From Rhizophagus irregularis (taxonomy: Eukaryota; Glomeromycota; Glomeromycetes; Glomerales; Glomeraceae), in assembly GCF_026210795.1 (NCBI RefSeq), contig NC_089437.1, positions 3,844,001 through 3,908,000 of the forward strand: DNA of 64,000 nt. Reading direction: 5' to 3'. Below are positions 47,251-57,564 of this stretch, one piece after another. Below the pieces are notes generated by a model. That model ran no database searches. It worked only from the letters and a program-made list of their open reading frames with translations, and was not told the origin of the DNA. Every line of letters begins with the position of its first letter. Positions within the stretch are counted from its first letter, which is position 1. The translations under genes and the position numbers were made by a program.

Positions 47251-47975
47251 ATATCAACAAAAGAATTAAGGAAAAGCAATAAGTTTCATTGTGAAACTTA
47301 CATAATTATTTTTTTTTAACTTTATTTATTAGTTGTTTTTGTATTTTATATTTAAATTATTGTTTTATTTTTATTAACTGGAGAAATACATAATATATAT
47401 AATAATATTAAAGATAAATAAATACACATTAAATATATAAATTAATAAATAGATTTTAATAAAAATCAATAAATAATCTATTAATAAAAATTAAATAAAT
47501 ATCCCTAAGGATTCTTTCCTATCCTTAGGGATTCTTTAAACTTTTTTAATTTCAAGGATCCGTTGAGGTGAAAAAGGATCCATGCGAATCTTTACTATTT
47601 ACGGAAAATAAGGATTTCACGTGGATCCTGACTCCTAAAACATTACCGATGTATGATCATTGGATGCTGAGTTATTAGTATGTAAAACGTAATATTTTTA
47701 GGTTTTGACAATTTCAACATGTTGAAACTATTTTGGCATTTCAGCATTTTGACAGGTTTTAGTTTTGACATTTCGATAATAACCTGTAGAGTTTTGGCAG
47801 GCAACTTTAGGTCTGAAACCTCTAAAAAGATTTCCAAAAGTTTCAGGTTTCAGAATATATGAATCGAAACCTCATCCAAAATCAACTACCCAGTGGCACT
47901 GACAAAAATTTAGCGATCACGTGACAAAATTTGTCAATCATTCCCAAAAATAGTAAGCAGATTTAACGAAAAAAT
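47251..47975. other. Non-coding interval
   Basis: Includes a hairpin ATCCCTAAGGATTC ... ATCCTTAGGGAT at about 47.50-47.53 kb and several AAGGATCC words at 47.55-47.63 kb. No gene seen. Confidence 0.45.
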
Positions 47976-47979
47976 AAAA

Positions 47980-48540
47980 AAATAAGAATAAAACATAATA
48001 TAAATGCCATACATTTTTTAAACCTACATGGTATGTGTATTTTTGAAACCACCAGGGTACATGCATGTTCATCTGCCTTAATAACCTGAGGGTCATATGG
48101 GTGGAAATGCAAGCCAAACAAAGAATCCAAAGAGAAAGTTGTGGTTTTATCAAAATCTTCTTTTTTTCAGAAATGAACAATGATCCCCTTAAGATCATTA
48201 GATTCACTACACATGGTATGACTTCCATAAGAGGCAAATAAGGAAAGTTGACGATCAACCTCATCGCATACATCGTAATTCAAAGCGAAGTGGATCCAGA
48301 AGCCTTTGATGCTATTAAGAGCAGCTGAAGTATAATAGAGGGTAGATTAGGATTGTACTGCAGTTTGAGAAGCATCAGGAGAAGTGGCGTGTTTGGGTAT
48401 TTTTTTCTTAAAAATTCGATGAGAGATTCAGTATCATATTTATAAATATCATCTAGAAGTGGACAGCAAAAAACCTTTAGCATCATTAGTGTTACCATAT
48501 CATTTAAATATAATCTCATGTTACGCCTGTTCAAAATCCG
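47980..48540 (-). pseudogene. Unrecognised frameshifted gene remnant
   Basis: The minus strand reads DIYKYDTESLIEFLRKKYPN in one frame (near 48.45 kb). It then shifts to a second frame with SALNSIKGFWIHFALNY-like, CDEVDRQLSLFASYGSHTMC and DSLFGLHFHPYDPQVIKADE segments down to about 48.0 kb, including two in-frame stops. Protein-like composition in two successive frames argues for a decayed gene. I do not recognise the family. Confidence 0.35.
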
Positions 48541-48799
48541 GTTTATTTATTTTTTGATTGGGCTGATAAGTGACACGAAAGGTTTTTTTGTAATTAAGAT
48601 GTGTAATTATGACGTATAGTGCAATATAATTGGGTTTGTGAAACTTGAGTATGACTAAAAAAAAATATTTAATTTCACATGATGATTAACATTAACTGAC
48701 CAATAAAATTCATCGAATTTTGCATTCGAATTACAATAAGAATGTGAGTTTCGTAAGATTTTAGTAAACAAAAAAAAATGGGTAAGTAAATTTGCTTGC

Positions 48800-49020
48800 T
48801 ATTCCTTTGTCACAAAGGCTGAATTAAAATATTCCTTTCGTCATGAAAGGTTAAATCCTTGGTTAAAATAATCGATATTCCTTTTGTCACGAAAGGCTAA
48901 AATAAGATTCCTTTTGTTACGAAAGGCTAAAATAAGATTCCTTTCATCACGAAAGGCTAAAATAAGATTCCTTTCGTCATGAAAGGCTAAATATGTTTCC
49001 TTTCATCTTTAACATTCCCA
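48800..49020 (+). repeat. Tandem repeat in Y2 intron 1
   Basis: About six units of roughly 30-35 bp carry CCTTTCGTCACGAAAGGCTA, each a small hairpin (CCTTTCGT/ACGAAAGG), followed by AAATAAGATT. It fills much of the 387-bp intron after the 4-nt first exon, in the same position as the unrelated minisatellite in Y1. Confidence 0.85.
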
Positions 49021-49429
49021 TTCCTTTGTTAAAATATGATATTTAATATCCCTTTATTGAAATCAAATATATTATATGAAAAAGTATATATCAAGAATGA
49101 ATCATTTTTCTTTTTTTTAATATAAAGTATTAATTTATTATTTTTAATTTTATTTAATAATAATATAGGTAAGAAAAGACATGAATGTTGTCGTGATCAT
49201 AAATTATCAGTTTTCTTCGGTGGTAAGAACACGAAAGAGTTAAAAGGGATAAAATCGAAAGACGTTAAGGGATGGTTGAAGAATAGATTTTCTTACAATT
49301 TTATACATGTCAGAAAGGATCCTGATTGGGGGTAATGAAATAAAATAATTAATATATACAATTTTTAATTAATAATTTAATTAAATGAACATTTGTTATA
49401 TTTAGGCATGGATTTGTGCACTTCGAAAA

Positions 49430-50264
49430 TAGAGCTCCGAACAGGTCAGCCAAATTCAGGTAACCTGACCTGACCTGACCTGAAATTCAGGTCAGGTATG
49501 AGATTTTTAAAAAAAATTCAGGTCAGGTATGAAGATTGACCTGACCTGATTGACCTGTTGACCTGAAACTATTGATTCTACTATATAATAAAAGTGAGTT
49601 GCGGTATTGCGATTCACTTTTTTATATAGATTCTATATAAAAAAAGTGAGTTGCGGTATTGCGATTCACTTTTTTATATTGATTTTATATAATAAAAGTG
49701 AGTTGCGGTATTGCGATTCACTTTTTTATATTAATTCTATATAAAAAAAGTGAATCGCAATACCGCAACTCACTTTTTTTATATAAAATATATATAAAAA
49801 AGTGAATCGCAATACCGCAACTCACTTTTTTTATATAGAATTAATATAAAAAAGTGAATCGCAATACCGCAACTCACTTTTTTTATACAAAATCAATATA
49901 AAAATGTTGAATCGCAATATTTCGAGAAAAAACGTTGCGAAAACGTTTTTTCATAATATTATATTAAAAAAATGTTTCGTAACGTTTTTTTTTGATATTT
50001 CAATAATAACGTTGCGAAAACATTTTTTTCATAATGTTATATTAAAAAAAACGTTTTGCAATATTTTTTTTCAATATCTTAATAAAAATGTTGCAAAAAC
50101 GTTTTTTTTCATAATATTATATTAAAAAAAAAAGTTTTGTACTGTTTTTTTTTAATACTTTAATAAAAATAGTCCTGAAAATTTTCAGGTTTCAGGTCAG
50201 GTCAGGTCAGGTCAAACAGACAACCTGATATAACCTGACCTGACCTGACCCATTCGGAGCTCTA
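49430..50264. mobile_element. MULE-derived MITE inserted in the Y2 RRM exon
   Basis: The TIR TAGAGCTCCGAA is present at both ends, with the perfect 8-bp TSD TTCGAAAA at 49422-49429 and 50265-50272. It is 835 bp. Its left part is the inverse of the right end of the complete MULE at 57.0-57.56 kb (GTGAGTTGCGGTATTGCG hairpins), and its right part is the inverse of that MULE's left end (53.42-53.77 kb). It is therefore an internal-deletion derivative with the whole transposase gene removed, inserted in the opposite orientation. Confidence 0.93.
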
Positions 50265-51257
50265 TTCGAAAATGATGATGATAAAACTAGATTTTACAAT
50301 TTTGTGAGAAACCAAAAATTTATCAGACCTCTAAGTAAAACAATCATGTTCGCAAAAGCCCATCCAAAAGGAGGAGATGATGATGATTATGATGATGATG
50401 ATGATGATGATGACGACGATGATGATGAACGATCTGTAAGCACTATTATTACATTAATGAAATATAAATCAATGAAGGAATTATTACTTATTAAAATTTT
50501 TTATAAAAAATTAGAATACACGAAACCAATCATTACAATTCCCGGTATAGCCACCCCTATCACAACCATCACTAGAACTACTGTTACAACAATTACTACA
50601 ATCTCCGGTACAGCCGCCCCTATCACAACCATCACTAGAAATACCGTTACAACAACAATCACCACAATCATCACCGTTGCAACTACCGTTACAACAATCA
50701 TCACCGGTACAACTCCCACTACCACAATTACCACAACCATCACAATCACAATTACCAGCTTACAATATTTTTGAAGTCGAAAGTAATAGGTTTTATTAGT
50801 TTATTTATATTAATATTAATTGTTTTTATTAATATTTTATTTACTTTTTTTTTAGTAAAGCTGTTTAATTGTAGATATTTTTATTTTTAATGTGAAAAAT
50901 CTCTCTGTTGATGTAAATATTAATAATACGAAACTCATATTTGTCAAATTTGAGTATGATTTACTCAAAGATCCTGAGGGATCCCATTGCCTATTAAAAG
51001 AAGCAGTTTTTCCAGACAAGGAAGTTATTCTAAATCTGGAATTACCCAAAAGGCAAGTTTATATATTAAATTAGTAAAATTGTAATTTAATTTATAATTT
51101 AAAAACTAATAATTTTTTTAAAAATTTTTTTTTTAATTAAAAAAAAAATAGTATAGACACGGAAGAGAAAATTACCGTCAATTGTGGACAAGGAATTGTA
51201 AGAATTGAATTAAAAGTATCGCAAAATAAAATCAAAAGATTAAAAGTAAAAAGATAA

Positions 51258-51735
51258 TATTTGTAGAAATATTATTCTGAATAAAGAGTTCACAATGTTC
51301 AAATACGTTAAAACACGCAAATGTAAATAAAGTTAAATTTAAATAAAATCCTCAAATGTCATTAGTAATTTCTATGTATTCAGTTATGTAAGTATTTTAA
51401 AGCAACATTATCAGTTATTATTCTGATTTAATGTATTCTGATTTAATTTTTATAAGGGAAATGGGTCTTTTTGTGTATTTTGTCTAGTTTTCGCGACATA
51501 AATTTTTTACTTCAGCTGATCATCAATCAGCTGATTTTTTAGTATCACAAAATAATTTTAGGTCCGATCTATTATTTTTTTTTAAGATTTAAAGACAATA
51601 TACAGTACATGAATTAAATTACATTAAGGATCATGTAAATGTTTATACTATTTATTATTAACATTGTATTTGTATTATATCTCCTAATATCAGGTTAATA
51701 TCTATCATCGATTGAAATTCCATCCAAGGATCTAA
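51258..51735. other. Non-coding interval downstream of Y2
   Basis: 3' flank. The stretch near 51.46-51.54 kb (GGAAATGGGTCTTTTTG ... TCAGCTGATTTTTTAG) has a diverged copy near 52.39-52.50 kb. Nothing else is visible. Confidence 0.45.
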
Positions 51736-51739
51736 GGAT

Positions 51740-52145
51740 TCTGCCGACCTACGTTGAATAAAAAAGTTTCGAAGCATCTGCTTCGAAACTTACCAATCCA
51801 AAGACCAAAGCCCAAAGAACCGCTACAAAATAAACGAAAATAAGTTAGTTAAATAAAAAAACCTTTAAATAAAAAAAGTTTCGAAGCTTTCGATTCAAAA
51901 CTTACCGATCCAAAACCTAGGGAGTGAACCGAACTGATACCTACATAAGATAAACGAATAAGAACAAATAAAAATAAAAATAATTTTTTTAGAAAAAAGG
52001 TTCGAAGCAAAAGTTTTGAAATTCAATTATCTAATGCCCAAGACCCGATACCTACAAAATAAAGAAAATATAATTTAAAAAAAAGAATATAAACTCACAC
52101 ATCCAAAGGCCAAGGAACCAAAACCGAAACCTAAAAAATAAGCTC
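51740..52145 (-). repeat. Splice-unit repeats, minus strand
   Basis: On the minus strand, about four units have a T-rich tract ending TTTTGTAG or TTTTTTAG, a 28-35 nt core containing TTGG and TTTGGAT, and a GTAAGTTT donor. Two of them continue into a TTCGAAGC hairpin. The spacing and grammar match the plus-strand array at 45.5-47.2 kb, and together they flank gene Y2 in inverted orientation. Confidence 0.55.
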
Positions 52146-52498
52146 TGAACTATTTTATTCCTTGTATTTCTAAGTTATTGTTTTATCTTCAATAATTTAT
52201 CTGGAGATCAAGCTTTTTGATAAAATTTTTAAAATTCTTCATAATATCATAGCAAATGCACATGCCAGATATAATAAACATAATTTTAAAGAGTTATATA
52301 TTTAAATTATGTTAATTTCTTGCTTTTTATTAATATATATTTAAAAAAAAACTTACTTGTTAAACACAGACAGTTAACTATCTAACGAAGGGTAAGAAAT
52401 GGGTTTTTAATAGGAGAAATGGGTTTTAAGCGACTATGTTTCGAGATATAAATTTTAGATGATCATTAGTCAGATGACAAATCATCAGATGATTTTCT

Positions 52499-52924
52499 GT
52501 GCTACAGCATAATTTCGAGTATGATTTATTTTGGAAATTTTCTACTTTAAACTTATTAATTCCAAATCGACAAATCCGCCGATATGCTATAAACACATTA
52601 TGTAGACCGGCCGGTAATGAATTTGGAGTTGTTGGTATTCAAATTGCTGGTTTAGATATGCGATTAAATGTTTTGGTAAAGGATCTAGGTGGTATACCAT
52701 GATATTTCCATCCTGATCATGCTGAAATCCCAATATCGCTACATTTAACAAACACTAAATCCCTTATACGTGTTTTATTGAACCTAAGGAACGTTATGAT
52801 TGTAAATAAAAGTTTAATAACACAGGCGTTAAATGAAAAACCACCTCGTAATACTAGTCAAAGTTCTACTGTCAGTACACCCCCAGATAATTCCATGTAT
52901 TATAATAGTTATAATAAGAACTAG
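52499..52924 (+). pseudogene. Unrecognised gene remnant
   Basis: MLQHNFEYDLFWKF, RRYAINTLCRPAGNEFGVVG and GLDMRLNVLVKDLGGIP run to a TGA at 52700-52702. The same frame then continues YFHPDHAEIPISLHLTN, LIRVLLNLRNVMIVNKS and an Asn/Ser/Pro-rich tail ending at 52924. Both sides of the stop are protein-like. CGA (Arg) at the stop is plausible. No family recognised; the upstream start is uncertain. Confidence 0.45.
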
Positions 52925-53079
52925 TATTAAACCTTAATTAATAAATATAATTTTACCAAAATCACATTACATACAATGCTGGTATATATGAAATGAGTAA
53001 AAAAGTCTCAATAAACTTCCTTTTAGGTTTTTTTTTCATTTTATTTCTTTTAGAATAAAATACACTAAGCCATCGTGTC

Positions 53080-53290
53080 CTGATGTCGAATGTTTGATTG
53101 ACGTCGAATCAACGCTCGTCCGATGTTATCTTGATTCGCATAATGTTTGTGTGATGCCAGATAGACATCTGTTCGATGTCATTTCGATGTTTACTTAATG
53201 TACACAAGGTGGGGAAATAAACATTTTTCGACATTAACTTAATATTGAAACAATGTAAGTGCAATGTTATTATTCGATGTTGAATTTTTC
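53080..53290. repeat. GATGTC-rich degenerate repeat
   Basis: Several words of the type TCGATGT, GATGCCAGATAGACATC and CGATGTCATTTCGATGT recall the satellites at 44.65-45.30 and 7.7-8.45 kb. Non-coding. Confidence 0.4.
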
Positions 53291-53309
53291 TGTAAAGTAA
53301 TTTACTAAG

Positions 53310-53421
53310 GTTTTAATTTAAAGATTAAGCGGTATCAAGAAAAATTCGCTTGAACTTTTCTTGCTATTGTTCAAAGTATACCATTATTTTTTTTTTTCAA
53401 AGTAATTGATTAAACAATGGC
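53310..53421. repeat. Hairpin satellite, portion left of the MULE
   Basis: One to two units of the AACAATGGCAAGAAAAATTC ... TTTTCTTGCTATTGTT hairpin satellite, interrupted at ACAATGGC by the MULE and continuing at 57565. Confidence 0.75.
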
Positions 53422-54092
53422 TAGAGCTCCGAATGGGTCAGGTCAGGTCAGGTTAATTGATAAACCTGACCTGAAATTTTTTTTCAGGTCAGGTCAGGTC
53501 AGGTTATATCAGATTGTCTGTTTGACCTGACCTGACCTGAAACCTGAAAAATTTCAGGACTATTTTTATTAAAGTATTGAAAAAAAGTGGTACAAAACTT
53601 TTTTTTTTAATATAATATTATGAAAAAAAACGTTTTTACAACGTTTTTTATTAAAATATTGAAAAAAAATATTGCAAAACGTTTTTTTTAATATAATATT
53701 ATGAAAAAATGTTTTTGCAATGTTATTATTGAAATAAATATCAAAAAAAAAATGTTACGAAACATTTTTTTAATAGAAAATTATCATTTATCGCGTATGC
53801 GATTCATCGCTAGTATCCATTTGTCATGTGATATGTCACGTGATATGAAGTAATGATTATCAAATCTCTTCCCATGCTTTCTTTTTATCCTTAAACTTTT
53901 TTTATACTTCCCACGAAACTTTTTTATCCTTCTTACGAAGCTTTTTTTCCCTCCTTTAGCATTTTAACTGACACAAGTATTTATAAAGTTATTTCATTCA
54001 TTTTTACTCTTTTTATCTAACTATTCCTTATAAAAACACTGATATTTTTACCCATAACCTACTACCTTAATTACAACAACACCACTTCTAAT

Positions 54093-56764
54093 ATGAATGT
54101 AAATGAACGAGCTTATACTGACGCTACTGACAGTACTGGCGATACTGATGAATCATCAAACTTATTAGCAGCTGCAGGTATCTTTGCTATGAAATATGTT
54201 GTTTTGAATTCATGTTAGTATTAGAGTTAGGATTAGGGTTAGGGTTAGGGTTAGGGTCTGGTTAGGATTAGGGTTAGGGTCTGGTTAGAGGGTTAGGGTC
54301 TGGTTAGGGTTAGGGTTAGGATTAGTTAGGGTTAGGGTTTGGGTTAGAGAGGGTTACAGTTTAGTGTTAAGATTTCGTCATATTTACTAAAATTTTTATT
54401 GTTTATTTTGCGATTATATAATAGGTATTGATAGATTACTATTGCTTAATGAAAATAGTGATTCAGCTTTGTTTTCAGGAAAGAAATTTACTTCGTGGGA
54501 TGAATGTGAAATGTTTTTAAATGAATGGGCAAAACAACAAGGCTTTCATTTAATAAAAGATCGTGTCACTCGTGATGATGGTGTTATTCGTCGAAGAACA
54601 TTTATCTGCTCTCATGGACGTACTTATGAATCAAATTCATCAAGAAATACTGCTACAAAGAAATTAAATTGTCCCTTTTCCATTAATGTTTCATGTCCAA
54701 AAAACAAAAATCCCGAAGGTCTGGTGTCTATAAATAAAATCAATGAAGATCATAATCATCCATTAAATAGGTCAATTATTGAATTTGAGGAATCAAAGAA
54801 ATTTACTATGGAAATGATTGAAGACATTAAGTTTATGACCATTCACTGCAAGTTTGGTGCTACATCTCAACGAAAGTTTATTGAAGGGAAATTTCCTTCA
54901 CACCCTATATTTTCGAAGGATCTTTATGCTACTATTAAAAAGTTTCGCCCAAATAGCAAATCTTTGTCAAATGATGCTGCTCAAATTTCTAATTGGCTTG
55001 ATAATGAAAAAGAAAAAGATTCTCGATGGGTTGTGGTTCGGGGATGGGACGATGATAATACATTAACATATTTATTCTGGATGACTCCAGTTCAAGTAGA
55101 AAATTGGGTACGTTATTCTGATTGTGTCATAAATGATATTACTCATAAGACAAACAGATACGGCATGGCCTTATCATTAGTTGTTGGTTTTAATAATGAT
55201 AGACGTAATGTTTTACTTGCGCAAGCTCTTCTACTAAATGAAAGTTTCGAATCTCATGTTTGGATGTTTACCCAATTAACGAAATCAACTGGTATGCAGC
55301 CAATTGTTATAATAACTGATTCTGATCCAGCTGTTGATGCAGCTATTCGACAAACCCTTCCATCAAGTTATCCTATTCACTGTGCATACCATATTACACA
55401 AAATTTACATAAAAATCTCAGAAAATTGCTAGGCAATGATTATCAAGCATTCCTAACAGCATTCTATAGTTGTAGAAATTGTATTGTGGAAAATGTTTTT
55501 GAGCAATGGTTCAACAACCTTTTACAAAATTATCCTAATGCTAAAACATATCTGGAATTTATTTATAAAACAAAAATGTATTGGGCTCATTGTTATACTA
55601 AATTCAAGTTTACAGGAGGAATGATAGCCAGTTCTAGAGTTGAATCTGTAAATGGCTGTTTAAAACGATTATTGCACAATTCCAACATACCATTATGCGA
55701 TCTTGTAGCTGAAATTCAAAGACTACTTGATTTGCAAGACAAGGAAAATGAATATAATTTCTGGCGTTTATCGATTCCTACCATACGACATCAGAAAAAT
55801 TCAAACTTTTTATTTTCTAAAATCGATCAAATTCTTCAACATTATCTTACTCCTACAATGTTAAAAATGCATCGTGATGAGATGAACCAATCACTATATT
55901 ATGTAGCAATGCTGGTTGAACGAAATTGTGAAGTAATGGAAGAAGAATTATTAACTAAAAATTCTGATGAAGCATCAGAAATTGATCTTCCACAGGCTAC
56001 TTTAAAACAAATAATAAGTTATGTTGGTCTAAATAATGTTAAAGAAATTTGGGCTGTCAGTGTTGGTAATTCGTCAAAGATCAAGCATTACATTTTATTA
56101 TTACAAAATTGGGGATATATTTGTTCTTGTCTTTCAATTGTACAGAGTGGTATTATATGCAGACATTATTTTCAAGTGATGTTAACTACAAAAGAAGCAG
56201 TTTTTCATATTATATTTATTTCAACGCGATGGTATAATGAAGACAGAAATGCTGTACAAGAATCATTTATAACTGTTGATAAGTTTTTACAAGACAATCA
56301 ACAGATTGAATATAATACCGACGAATTTGTATCAAGTTTATGTTTATTTGATCAAAACAATAATGATTATTGTGAGGAAAGATTAACAGTTCTTGAACAA
56401 AGAATTGTTTATGGTAAATTACATGGTGTATATAAGAAAGCCTTAAATAAGGCTTTACAAACAACTTCTAAATCGGAACAGCTTATCAGTTTACTACAAG
56501 AATTTGCGGATGATAAAAATGATGATGATGAAACGGACTCTGAAGAATTTTATCAATATGATGACACAAGTGACAAGGAGAATTTCGATCCATCAATACC
56601 ATTGTTACAGAATCCAAAGAAACAGCGTGGAAAAAGGGAGACCATTGGGTACGAAAAGGTTTAAGTCATCATGTGAAATATCTAGTTCTAAAACAAAAAC
56701 ACAACGTCGATGTAAAAAATGTGGGAAAGTTGGGCATTATCAAAAGAATTGCAAAGAACAATGA
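54093..56764 (+). CDS. MULE transposase with FAR1-like, SWIM and CCHC modules
   Basis: Exon 1 is 54093-54177 (MNVNERAYTDATDSTG). Exon 2 starts at 54425 (IDRLLLLNENSDSALF), and the frame is open to 56664. An N-terminal FAR1/WRKY-GCM-type zinc domain (FTSWDECEMFLNEWAKQQGF, FICSHG, NCPFSI, DHNHPL) is followed by the MULE core. Candidate DDE residues, counted from the Met at 54442, are Asp232 (VINDITHK), Asp293 (ITDSDPAV) and Glu401 (SSRVESVNG), with HCAYHITQNLHKN between. A SWIM finger (CSCL ... CRHYF) is near residue 560. The frame ends in an acidic then basic tail. A CCHC knuckle (CKKCGKVGHYQKNC, ending at 56764) lies one +1 shift away at AAAAAGGG, so one extra A is the only defect I see. Confidence 0.88.
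54205..54360 (+). repeat. Telomere-like TTAGGG repeats within MULE intron 1
   Basis: About 20 copies of TTAGGG or close variants (GGTTAGGGTTAGGGTC, TTAGGA) on the plus strand, inside the 247-bp intron between exons 1 and 2. It is an interstitial array, not a chromosome end, because intact element sequence lies on both sides. Confidence 0.9.
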
Positions 56765-57000
56765 ATAGATGACTAATTCATTAATATTATTATAATGTAT
56801 AATTAATGTACTATTTGCTGTAATAATGTGTATAATAATATATTATTTTTTTTCGCTATGCTAATAAATAATAATTGTTCGAACATGTAAATATATCAAT
56901 CACGTGAAATTGTTTATCATGTGATATTTTGGGGTGTGGCGATATTTCGCTATGGCGATAAAAAACAAAATCCTTTTTAATATAATATTATGAAAAAACG
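56765..57000. other. MULE 3' non-coding region
   Basis: AT-rich stretch between the transposase stop and the right subterminal repeats, including a GGCGATATTTCGCTATGGCG inverted motif near 56.94 kb. Confidence 0.5.
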
Positions 57001-57564
57001 TTTTCGCAACGTTTTTTCTCGAAATATTGCGATTCAACATTTTATATTAAAATCATATAAAAAAGTGAATCCCAATACTGCAATTCACTTTTTTATATTG
57101 ATTTTGTATAAAAAAAGTGAGTTGCGGTATTGCGATTCACTTTGTTATATAGATTCTATATAAAAAAAGTGAGTTGCAGTATTGCAATTCACTTTTTTTA
57201 TATAGAATTAATATAAAAAAGTGAATCGCAATATCGCAACTCACTTTTATTATATAAAATCAATATAAAAAAGTGAATCGCAATACCGCAACTCACTTTT
57301 TTTATATAGAATCTATATAAAAAAGTGAATCGCAATATTGCAACTCACTTTTATTATATAAAATCAATATAAAAAAGTGAATCGCAATACTGCAACTCAC
57401 TTTTATTATATAGTAGAATCAATAGTTTCAGGTCAACAGGTCAATCAGGTCAGGTCAATCTTCATACCTGACCTGAATTTTTTTTAAAAATCTCATACCT
57501 GACCTGAATTTCAGGTCAGGTCAGGTCAGGTTACCTGAATTTGGCTGACCTGTTCGGAGCTCTA

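Larger units (their letters stand above)
48778..51257 (+). pseudogene. Gene Y2: RRM/Hsp20-like paralogue broken by a MITE and a stop
   Basis: Exon 1 is 48778-48781 (ATGG), joined to exon 2 (49169-49331) to give MGKKRHECCRDHKLSVFFGG. Exon 3 starts at 49406 (HGFVHFEN, the RNP1-like strand) and is cut at 49430 by an 835-bp MITE, resuming at 50273 (DDDKTRFYNFVRNQ) in the same frame. An Asp-rich run follows. After an intron, a Gln/Pro/Ser linker has a TAG at 50548-50550, where the parallel repeat has CAG. Then come PAYNIFEVE and an alpha-crystallin-like part (KLIFVKFEYDLLKD, EVILNLELPK, then GIVRIELKVSQNK). The last intron has a GC donor (GCAAGT). Domain order and junctions match Y1. Confidence 0.65.
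53422..57564 (+). mobile_element. Complete 4.1-kb MULE
   Basis: The TIR TAGAGCTCCGAA is present at both ends, with the perfect 8-bp TSD ACAATGGC at 53414-53421 and 57565-57572. Subterminal CAGGT/TCAGG tandem words lie inside both ends. Next come AAAACGTTTTTT-type inverted repeats and, on the right only, seven or so hairpins AAAGTGAATCGCAATACCGC and inverses. The transposase gene lies between. Perfect TSDs and an almost intact gene suggest recent activity. It is the probable autonomous partner of the 835-bp MITE in Y2 and of the fragment at 1.07-1.39 kb. Confidence 0.93.

Noticed and set aside
49904-50125. 73-codon frame inside the MITE
   Set aside because: Made of AAAACGTTTTTT-type inverted repeats within the MULE-derived MITE.
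50501-50749. 82-codon Val-rich minus-strand frame
   Set aside because: Antisense of the repetitive Y2 linker.
54205-54360. Chromosome end (telomere)
   Set aside because: The TTAGGG array is short, imperfect and inside an intron of an intact element flanked by TSDs.
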